From Chromatiales bacterium (GTDB lineage Bacteria > Pseudomonadota > Gammaproteobacteria > Xanthomonadales > SZUA-36): a stretch of 41,303 nucleotides of DNA. Every line of letters begins with the position of its first letter. Positions within the stretch are counted from its first letter, which is position 1. Under the pieces are notes generated by a model. It saw only the letters and a program-made list of their open reading frames with translations, was not told where the DNA came from and did no database searches. Positions 33,459 to 41,303 of the stretch are shown here, in pieces. Location of the stretch: contig JAHEFT010000012.1 in the NCBI GenBank assembly GCA_024640025.1, forward strand, positions 1 to 41,303, read 5' to 3'. Made by a program: the position numbers and the translations under genes.

Positions 33459-34147
33459 ATGACAGGGAAGCGAGCGTTCCGGTCATCACAGTAGACGGTC
33501 CCGGAGGCTCGGGCAAGGGCACCATAGCAATGCGGCTTGCCGATCAGCTGGGCTGGCATTTTCTCGATAGCGGGGCCCTTTACCGACTGGTAGCCGTGGC
33601 GGCGATGGACCGCGGCATCGAGGCCGATGACGAAGCAGCCCTGGGGCCAATGGCGCAGAATCTCGATGTGAACTTTGGAATATCCAATGACGGCATGGTG
33701 ATCCTGCTGGACGGCAATTACATCACCGGCCGCCTGCGCTCCGAGACGGTCAGTGTTTTTGCTTCCCGCATCTCTGCGTTCCCGCGGGTCCGCGCGGCCC
33801 TGGTGCAGCGCCAGAGGTCGTTTCGCAAATCTCCCGGCCTGGTCGCCGACGGCCGTGACATGGGCACCGTCATCTTTCCGGATGCCATATTGAAAATTTT
33901 TCTGACCGCGACGGCCGAGGCTCGTGCCGAAAGACGCTATAAGCAGTTGAAAGAAAAAGGAGAAAGTGTTAACCTCACGCGCCTTTTCCAGGACATCAAG
34001 AAGCGCGACGAGCGGGACAGCAACAGGGCGATTTCGCCACTGAAGCCTGCCAGCGACGCACACGTTATTGATTCCACGGAATTGAGTATCAATGAAGTAT
34101 TACAGATAATTCAGATTTTACTTGATGATTCTATGATATCTCATTGA
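33455..34147 (+). CDS. cmk: Cytidylate kinase
   Basis: Phosphorylates CMP and dCMP to the diphosphates. 230 residues. The P-loop is DGPGGSGKGT (about 14-23). Also typical are LDSGALYRL, VADGRDMGTVIFPDA and the lid RRYKQLKEKG with RDERDSNRAISPLKPASDA. The ATG overlaps the aroA stop. cmk-rpsA adjacency is conserved across proteobacteria. The last 40 bp of the gene and the gap beyond turn AT-rich, which is likely where an rpsA promoter lies. Confidence 0.97.
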   Translation: MNDREASVPVITVDGPGGSGKGTIAMRLADQLGWHFLDSGALYRLVAVAAMDRGIEADDEAALGPMAQNLDVNFGISNDGMVILLDGNYITGRLRSETVSVFASRISAFPRVRAALVQRQRSFRKSPGLVADGRDMGTVIFPDAILKIFLTATAEARAERRYKQLKEKGESVNLTRLFQDIKKRDERDSNRAISPLKPASDAHVIDSTELSINEVLQIIQILLDDSMISH

Positions 34148-34269
34148 TTTTTATATTTTTCGCCACTAGCCAACACGGCAGTGAATTTGAACCGGGTACG
34201 CAGACAGTACCCCACAACCTGGGTGGGTGGTTGCCAATCAGAGCAGTTCACCTTTGAGTAAACATCAAC
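34148..34269 (+). promoter_or_regulatory. rpsA leader region
   Basis: 122 bp between cmk and rpsA. It begins with a T-rich stretch (34147-34160), then can form GGGTAC (34194-34199)/GTACCC (34207-34212) and CAACC (34215-34219)/GGTTG (34229-34233) hairpins. No Shine-Dalgarno sequence precedes the rpsA ATG (TTGAGTAAACATCAAC). In E. coli the rpsA leader likewise lacks a good ribosome-binding site and folds into hairpins that S1 itself recognises for autogenous control. The same control is likely here. No single promoter stands out. Confidence 0.5.
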
Positions 34270-35946
<1,677 letters not shown>

Positions 35947-35976
35947 TCGCTGCAGTCTTTGCAAACATGTGTGAAA

Positions 35977-35994
35977 GGGGCTGGTAACAGCCCC
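35977..35994 (+). other. Hairpin downstream of rpsA
   Basis: GGGGCT (35977-35982) pairs with AGCCCC (35989-35994) around GGTAAC, 30 bp after the rpsA stop. No T-run follows, so it is at most a partial or factor-dependent terminator, or a barrier protecting the rpsA message. The following 50 bp before ihfB is AT-rich and may hold an ihfB promoter. Confidence 0.5.
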
Positions 35995-36046
35995 CGGATC
36001 ACAAAACGGGTATTACAATAATAATCAGTGATATAGTGAGCTTTAT

Positions 36047-36325
36047 ATGACTAAATCTGAACTGATCGATCAATTGGCCGAGATTCAAAAACACCTTGCC
36101 CACCTGGACGTGGAGCTTGGCGTCAAATCCATTATCGAGCAAATGAGCGCGTCCCTGGCCAATGGTGACCGCATAGAAATTCGCGGTTTCGGAAGTTTCT
36201 CCCTGCACCACCGCGCACCGCGCATGGGAAGAAATCCAAAGACGGGCGAAGCCGTTGCATTACCCGGGAAGCACGTCCCCCATTTCAAACCGGGCAAGGC
36301 GTTACGCGAGCGCGTCGACTACTAG
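36047..36325 (+). CDS. ihfB: Integration host factor subunit beta
   Basis: 92 residues. A DNA-bending protein that pairs with IhfA. It begins [17 protein letters not shown]; the arm region and signature [22 protein letters not shown] (about 46-67) are intact, with the intercalating Pro in RNPKTGE. The position right after rpsA is the standard place for the beta subunit and separates it from HU and IhfA. The ATG has only a weak ribosome-binding site. The gene ends 38 bp before lapA. Confidence 0.96.
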   Translation: MTKSELIDQLAEIQKHLAHLDVELGVKSIIEQMSASLANGDRIEIRGFGSFSLHHRAPRMGRNPKTGEAVALPGKHVPHFKPGKALRERVDY

Positions 36326-36363
36326 GGCCTTTTAACAGACCCTAAAAGAGCTGAGCAAAACTT

Positions 36364-36621
36364 GTGTACAGGGTGATCTTCATCATCATCGCAGTCCTGG
36401 CGATAGCGCTGGGGCTATTGATCGGTACCCTCAACTCGGAATCGGTCGGTCTGGACCTGCTCTGGGTCCAGCTGCAGTGGCCGCTTGGACTCCTGGTGCT
36501 CTGTATTTTTGCCGCCGGCTTGTTGTCCGGCCTCCTGCTGGCCTGGGTTTTCGGTATCATGCCGCTTCGGGTGAAGCTGCGTAAGTCCACCGGCAAGGAA
36601 TCGCAACGCCCGGATGGTTGA
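36364..36621 (+). CDS. lapA: Lipopolysaccharide assembly protein A (LapA, DUF1049)
   Basis: 85 residues, start GTG at 36364. It has two membrane segments (about 3-22, VIFIIIAVLAIALGLLIGTL, and about 41-64, LGLLVLCIFAAGLLSGLLLAW) with the family pattern LNSESVGLDLLWVQLQWPLG between them, and a basic cytoplasmic tail. LapA works with LapB in the inner membrane to tune LPS synthesis. It overlaps lapB by 8 bp, as expected for a coupled pair. Confidence 0.93.
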   Translation: MYRVIFIIIAVLAIALGLLIGTLNSESVGLDLLWVQLQWPLGLLVLCIFAAGLLSGLLLAWVFGIMPLRVKLRKSTGKESQRPDG

Positions 36622-37780
36622 GTTAGGACTGTTCCTGCTGCTGCCTGTCGCAATGTATTTCGGTTGGTGGTTTGCCAGGACGATGGAAAAGCGATCGATC
36701 AGCAAGAGCCGGCAACTGTTCAGCAACCAGTATTTCCAGGGCCTGAACTACCTCCTCAACGAACAACCCGACAAAGCCATCCAGGTATTCCTCGAATTAG
36801 CGGAGGTCAACAAGGACACCGTCGAGACCCACATGGCGCTGGGTAGCCTGTTCCGGCGCAGGGGCGAGGTGGACCGCGCCATCCGGTTTCACCAGAACAT
36901 CATCGCGAAACCCGGACTGGAGCCTGAGCAAAGGACCCAGGCCCTGTTGGAACTCGGGGAAGATTACATGCGGGCCGGCTTGCTGGACCGCGCGGAACGC
37001 CTCTTTTCGGAATTGATCGAGACCGGGGCGCATACGCCTTCCGCGCTGCGCAGCCTGCTGGAAATTTACCAGCAGGAGAAGGATTGGAAAAACGCCCTCG
37101 AGCAGGCGCAACGCCTGGAACAGGTCAGCGGTGAACACATGGGCGAACTGATGGCCCAGTTCTGTTGCGAAATGGCAGAAGCCGCACTGGCTGAAAAAGA
37201 CATTGAAGGTGCAAGAAGACAATTGCGCCAGGCCCGGCGCCACGATCCCCGCTGCATCCGGGCAAGATTCATGCTGGCACGGATCTCATCACAGGCCGGT
37301 GACCACTCCGTCGCGGCTGAGCTTTTTGAGGAGATTGCAGAACTGGATCCGGATTATATCCCGGAAATACTGGAACCCTACCTGGAAGCGGCCGGCAAGG
37401 CCGGAAATGCAGGCAGGGGCCGGGCAAAGCTGGACGAGTGGGCGGAGACCTACAATGGAATTTCCCTGGTGCTGAAACTCACCGATTTTCTGGCCGAGGA
37501 AGAGGGCGGCGGCGCCGCAGGCAGGTACCTGGTGGAAACACTGAACTCGAAACCCTCGGTACGGGGGCTCGATCACCTGATCGATCTGAAAGCCGATGGT
37601 CATCTGGATGCAGAATCCAGTGACGACATTCTGAAGGCGGTGGCGGCCCGGTTGATGTCGAGGCAGCCTGATTACCGTTGCCACAACTGCGGCTTCGGCG
37701 GGCATTCTCATCACTGGCAGTGCCCCAGTTGCCGCAAGTGGAGTACGACCAAGAAAATACACGGGGTACTGGGCGAGTAG
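36614..37780 (+). CDS. lapB: Lipopolysaccharide assembly protein B (LapB/YciM)
   Basis: 388 residues. An N-terminal membrane anchor (LGLFLLLPVAMYFGWWFAR), then TPR repeats from about 40 to 330 (YFQGLNYLLNEQPDKAIQVF, AIRFHQNIIAKPG and others), and a C-terminal rubredoxin-like metal site with CHNC and CPSC (YRCHNCGFGGHSHHWQCPSC, about 353-372). In E. coli LapB presents LpxC to the FtsH protease and so limits LPS synthesis; the metal site is needed. All parts are intact. It precedes surface-polysaccharide genes here. Confidence 0.96.
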   Translation: MVELGLFLLLPVAMYFGWWFARTMEKRSISKSRQLFSNQYFQGLNYLLNEQPDKAIQVFLELAEVNKDTVETHMALGSLFRRRGEVDRAIRFHQNIIAKPGLEPEQRTQALLELGEDYMRAGLLDRAERLFSELIETGAHTPSALRSLLEIYQQEKDWKNALEQAQRLEQVSGEHMGELMAQFCCEMAEAALAEKDIEGARRQLRQARRHDPRCIRARFMLARISSQAGDHSVAAELFEEIAELDPDYIPEILEPYLEAAGKAGNAGRGRAKLDEWAETYNGISLVLKLTDFLAEEEGGGAAGRYLVETLNSKPSVRGLDHLIDLKADGHLDAESSDDILKAVAARLMSRQPDYRCHNCGFGGHSHHWQCPSCRKWSTTKKIHGVLGE

Positions 37781-37792
37781 CCTGGTGCTTGA

Positions 37793-38809
37793 ATGTTGCA
37801 GCCGGCGCCGTTGGGTCCCCTTTTTTCCGCCCTCATCGCGGCTGTGTTCTCTTTCGTGCTCTCCGGACTGGCGGCCTGGTATGCGCGCCGGTCCGGTTTG
37901 CTCGATCATCCGGGTGAACGTCACAGCCACAGCCTGGCCACACCGCGTGGCGGCGGGGCGGGCCTGGTGGCGGCGTTCCTGGTTTCCGTCCTGGTCATGG
38001 CCGGGCCGGACACATCCGGTTCCTGGTTATTTTGCATCATGCCCGGAATGGCAGTTATCGCGATCCTGGGGGCGTGGGATGATCACCGCTCCCTGAGTGT
38101 GCGAATCCGCCTGTTCATTCAGCTTGCAGTCAGCATGGGCCTTGTATGGTATGCGGCAAATGCCGGTTGGCTGGAAGGTGCGATACCGATGGTGCTGGGT
38201 GGGTTTTTCGTGGTCTGGATGACCAATCTGTACAACTTCATGGATGGATCCAACGGCATGGCGGCGCTGCAGGGGGTTTTTGCAGGTCTCGTTCTGGCCT
38301 TTCTGTTCCACGCGGCTGGCGACGGCTATTTTTCCGACATTTCGCTCCTCCTTGCCGCTTGTTGCGCCGGATTTCTGCCCTGGAACAGCGGCCGCGCAAA
38401 GGTCTTTCTCGGCGACGTCGGGAGCCTTGCCCTGGGGTTTGTTTTTGCCTCGTTACTGGTCTACGGGGCCGGAACAGGCGCGTTCGGGATACCGGTCGCG
38501 GTGCTGGTGATGTTGCTGTTTTTGACCGATGCAACCCTGACCCTGGCGGCAAGAGTAATCAGGCGGGAGCGGTGGTATAATCCGCACCGGCAACATCTGT
38601 ATCAACGACTGATTGCTCATGGCTGGACGCACGGCCGCGTCGCCATAATCTACCAGGCAATCAATTTGACGCTGATACTGCCGGGGATTGTCACAGCAGT
38701 CAGATTTCCGGCGCTGGCCTGGGCTGTCACCCTGGTCCTGATAACAATCTGCGGGCTGGGCTGGTTTGTCCTGGCGCAGCGTTTCGCCGAACCGGTCGAG
38801 GCAGGATAA
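37793..38809 (+). CDS. Polyprenyl-phosphate glycosyl-1-phosphate transferase, WecA/WbpL family
   Basis: 338 residues with about ten membrane segments. It transfers a sugar 1-phosphate (GlcNAc or FucNAc type) to undecaprenyl phosphate, starting O-antigen or a similar polymer. The catalytic Asp pair appears in AILGAWDDH. WMTNLYNFMDGSNGMAALQG (about 142-161) and VFLGDVGSLALGF (about 204-216) are the magnesium and nucleotide motifs, with HRQHLYQRL (about 264-272) as the sugar-recognition His motif. DGSNG replaces the common DGIDG. It resembles WbpL more than WecA. ATG 37793 follows lapB by 12 bp. Confidence 0.9.
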   Translation: MLQPAPLGPLFSALIAAVFSFVLSGLAAWYARRSGLLDHPGERHSHSLATPRGGGAGLVAAFLVSVLVMAGPDTSGSWLFCIMPGMAVIAILGAWDDHRSLSVRIRLFIQLAVSMGLVWYAANAGWLEGAIPMVLGGFFVVWMTNLYNFMDGSNGMAALQGVFAGLVLAFLFHAAGDGYFSDISLLLAACCAGFLPWNSGRAKVFLGDVGSLALGFVFASLLVYGAGTGAFGIPVAVLVMLLFLTDATLTLAARVIRRERWYNPHRQHLYQRLIAHGWTHGRVAIIYQAINLTLILPGIVTAVRFPALAWAVTLVLITICGLGWFVLAQRFAEPVEAG

Positions 38810-38813
38810 AAAT

Positions 38814-40712
38814 ATGAAATTCATGCGCATTCTGCGACATCCACGCGCCGCGGTGATCGTACACGACCTGCTGATGGTCGGTATTTCCTGGCTGGCTGCG
38901 GGGTGGATCATTCATCGTACCGGCGTAACCGGCATTATCGATTCGCTGCCGCTGGTGGCGGAGTTATTGCTGGTTCTGGCCGTGCAGGGAATCGTGTTGT
39001 GGATTACCGGCCTGTACAAGGGCCTGTGGCGGTTCGCAAGCTTTCCCGACCTGTGGAATATCGTGCGTGCCGCTGCCTTCGGCACGCTGCTGATAATGGG
39101 TGTCCTGACGGTGTTTTATGGATCGCAAGTACGCACCGTTCTTGGCTCGGTCCTGATTTATCCGGCGATTCTGTTCCTGGCGTTGGGGTTGCCCAGGATG
39201 TGCTTTCGCTTCTGGAAGGATTCCCGTACATCCGGCAAGTCCAACGGCGCAGGGACCCAGCGAGCACTGGTGCTGGGGGCAGGTCGTTCAGGGGCTTTAC
39301 TGGAGAGGGAGTTACGGCATCGGGGCGCTTTCGACGTGGTGGGATTCCTCGATGACGACCAACGCCTCAGGGGTGCGCAGGTCCATGGTGTTCCGGTTCT
39401 TGGAACCATTGAACAACTGCCCCGTGCCTGTATTGAAGTCGGTGCGGATATCGTCGTTATTGCGATACCGTCAGCGACCAATCAGCAAATGCAGCGAATC
39501 GTTGAAATTTGCGAGAAAAGCGAGGTCGAGTTCCGGACACTGCCGACCCTGAACGATCTGGGCAACAAGGCCACCCGGATAGACGACCTGAAACGCGTCG
39601 TGATCGACGACCTCCTCGGCAGAGAGCCGATTTCACTGGTATGGGATTCCATCCGCGTGGGCCTGGCGGGCAAACGCGTAATGATCACCGGCGGTGGCGG
39701 CTCCATTGGTTCCGAGCTTTGCCGGCAGATCGCCCGTCTGAACCCGGTTGAGTTGATCGTGGTGGATAACAGCGAATTTGCCCTGTACCGCATCGACCAC
39801 GAGTTACGCAGCGAGTTTCAGGACCTGATTTTTCATAGCGTACTGGGCGATATTTGCGACTCCGCAACGGTGGAAAAAGTCGTTGGCGAGTACCAGCCGG
39901 ACATGCTTTTCCACGCCGCGGCATACAAGCATTTGCCGATCCTTCAGACCCAGGTGCGCGAAGCGTTCAGAAACAACATCATCGGCACCATGCGGCTGGC
40001 GGAAGCGGCCGAGCGCCACGCAGTGGGCACGTTTGTATTGATCTCAACCGACAAGGCAGTCAATCCCGCCAATATCATGGGCGCGACCAAGCGTGTTGCC
40101 GAGATGTTCTGCCAGAACATGAACAGCCACTCGCGGACCCGTTACATCACCGTCCGTTTCGGCAATGTCCTCAATTCGAACGGCAGCGTCGTGCCCCTTT
40201 TCAAGGAGCAAATCGCGAAGGGCGGGCCGGTAACCGTGACCCACCCCGAGATTTCCCGTTATTTCATGACCATCTCGGAAGCCAGCCAGCTGATCATGCA
40301 GGCGGCAGTCCTGGGCAGCGGCGGCGAAATCTATGTGCTCGATATGGGTGAGCCGGTGAAGATCACTTACCTGGCCGAACAACTGATCCGGCTCTCCGGC
40401 AAGGAACCCGGCAAGGATATCCAGATCGTGTATACCGGGCTGAGGCCGGGAGAAAAGCTGTTCGAGGAGCTGTTCCACGAACTGGAACCTTACGAACAGA
40501 CCCAGCACGAGAAGATTTTCCTGGCGCACCCCCGGCAGGCCGATTGGGAAGGCCTGGGTTCGGTATTGCGCGAAGCCGAGCTGGCCGTCAAACGCTATGA
40601 CACTCCGAAACTGAAAGAAATTCTCCTGCGTCTCGTGCCGGAATTGGCCAATACGTCGATTGGCGACAAGCCCGGCAAATCTGCGGTTGTTCCCATCCAT
40701 CGTTCAAGATAG
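38814..40712 (+). CDS. wbpM: Nucleotide-sugar 4,6-dehydratase, WbpM/CapD family
   Basis: 632 residues. It dehydrates UDP-GlcNAc (or a relative) to the 4-keto-6-deoxy sugar for surface polysaccharide. Four membrane segments fill the first 120 residues (VIVHDLLMVGISWLAAGWII and others). A first Rossmann fold starts ALVLGAGRSGALL, then a second, catalytic SDR begins VMITGGGGSIGSE (about 287-300). The catalytic region STDKAVNPANIMGATK (411-426) has Met422 in place of the usual Tyr before Lys426, the SMK triad described for WbpM. The ATG at 38814, preceded by AGGATAAAAAT, gives a proper cytoplasmic start 4 bp after the previous stop. The pair with the upstream transferase parallels wbpL-wbpM of Pseudomonas. 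Confidence 0.94.
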   Translation: MKFMRILRHPRAAVIVHDLLMVGISWLAAGWIIHRTGVTGIIDSLPLVAELLLVLAVQGIVLWITGLYKGLWRFASFPDLWNIVRAAAFGTLLIMGVLTVFYGSQVRTVLGSVLIYPAILFLALGLPRMCFRFWKDSRTSGKSNGAGTQRALVLGAGRSGALLERELRHRGAFDVVGFLDDDQRLRGAQVHGVPVLGTIEQLPRACIEVGADIVVIAIPSATNQQMQRIVEICEKSEVEFRTLPTLNDLGNKATRIDDLKRVVIDDLLGREPISLVWDSIRVGLAGKRVMITGGGGSIGSELCRQIARLNPVELIVVDNSEFALYRIDHELRSEFQDLIFHSVLGDICDSATVEKVVGEYQPDMLFHAAAYKHLPILQTQVREAFRNNIIGTMRLAEAAERHAVGTFVLISTDKAVNPANIMGATKRVAEMFCQNMNSHSRTRYITVRFGNVLNSNGSVVPLFKEQIAKGGPVTVTHPEISRYFMTISEASQLIMQAAVLGSGGEIYVLDMGEPVKITYLAEQLIRLSGKEPGKDIQIVYTGLRPGEKLFEELFHELEPYEQTQHEKIFLAHPRQADWEGLGSVLREAELAVKRYDTPKLKEILLRLVPELANTSIGDKPGKSAVVPIHRSR

Positions 40713-40722
40713 TCTTTCGGCA

Positions 40723-41303
40723 TGAAGCAGATCAAACCCGTAAGGAAAGCGGTTTTCCCGGTTGCAGGTCTCGGCACGCGGTTTTTGCCGGCCACCAAGT
40801 CCATTCCCAAGGAAATGCTTCCGATTGTCGACAAGCCCCTGATCCAGTATGCCGTCGAAGAGGCGCTGGAAGCCGGGGTCGATACCCTGATTTTCGTCAC
40901 CAGCCGGAATAAACACGCCATATCCGACCACTTCGACACGGCCTTCGAATTGCAGACCCGCCTGACCGAGGACGGCAAGACGGAGTTGCTCGAGCGCATT
41001 ACCAACATCGTGCCCGATGAAGTGAACCTGGTTTACGTGACACAGCCCGAGGCGCTGGGCCTCGGCCATGCGATCCTCTGTGCCGAAACCATCGTAGGAG
41101 ACGAACCGTTTGCCATTTTGCTGGCCGATGACATGATCCGGAACGACGGCAAAGGCGCCATCGCACAGATGGTCGATCTGTACCGGCAGAGCGGCGCGAG
41201 CGTTATCGGCGTGGAGGAGATTCCTGACGAGATGACCCGCAGCTATGGTGTTGTCGGGGTGAAGGTGAATGAGTCCGGGCAGAATGCCATACATACGATG
41301 GTA
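40723..41303 (+). CDS. galU: UTP--glucose-1-phosphate uridylyltransferase, N-terminal part
   Basis: The first 193 codons are visible; the gene runs off the right edge. It makes UDP-glucose for polysaccharides and lipopolysaccharide core. The nucleotidyltransferase motif is [23 protein letters not shown] (10-32), of which [11 protein letters not shown] is diagnostic. Then come [23 protein letters not shown] and AILLADDMI. The ATG at 40723 lies 10 bp after wbpM on the same strand, so it probably shares its transcript. Confidence 0.95.

Overview
The window is about 41 kb of a moderately GC-rich chromosome that reads as a gammaproteobacterium, most likely free-living and aquatic or marine. The support is gene order: asd-fimV-truA-trpF-trpB-trpA-accD-folC-SPOR-cvpA-purF and pheA-aroA-cmk-rpsA-ihfB-lapA-lapB are arrangements known from this class. 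An Oar-like TonB-dependent receptor, a bacterial ACE-type M2 peptidase and a Marinobacter-type fatty acyl-CoA reductase fit a marine heterotroph of the Chromatiales/Woeseia/Xanthomonadales neighbourhood. The genus is not determined. Nearly all genes are intact and tightly packed, so this is mainly ordinary core chromosome.

Layout. 1-1078: left edge with two small overlapping minus-strand reading frames, a tRNA-Pro(CGG) with its own terminator, and an AT-rich upstream region. 1079-7648: large TonB-dependent receptor, nucleotide nucleosidase ppnN, lipoprotein M2 peptidase. 7653-10537: psd diverging from prmB-aroC across a very short promoter region with overlapping -10 elements. 10545-22340: a long plus-strand run, asd, fimV, truA, trpF, trpB, trpA, accD, folC, a two-SPOR protein, cvpA, purF, with several 1-11 bp overlaps indicating translational coupling. 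22362-24858: two minus-strand genes, a HerA-type ATPase and a helical-repeat protein.

24935-29997 is the most distinctive part: a compact storage-lipid neighbourhood. It holds a phasin with a histone-like Lys/Ala/Pro tail, a TetR regulator, an 87-residue acyl-CoA-binding protein, a two-domain fatty acyl-CoA reductase, an uncharacterised FFLEELY-motif-like protein and a polyhydroxyalkanoic-acid-system protein. No PHA synthase or wax synthase lies in the window. The set suggests a coordinated programme joining acyl-CoA buffering, fatty alcohol production and granule coating.

30081-41303: an AsmA-like short protein, then pheA-aroA-cmk-rpsA (aromatic amino acids, CMP kinase, ribosomal protein S1), ihfB, lapA-lapB (LPS assembly control), and the start of a surface-polysaccharide region: a WecA/WbpL-type glycosyl-phosphate transferase, a WbpM-type nucleotide-sugar dehydratase, and galU running off the right edge.

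Best candidates for something undescribed: the FFLEELY-like protein within the acyl-CoA reductase/ACBP/phasin neighbourhood; a strongly structured, possibly bistable RNA element between aroC and asd; and the orphan HerA ATPase with repeated half-sites over its promoter. No CRISPR array, insertion sequence, prophage or recognisable defence island was found.
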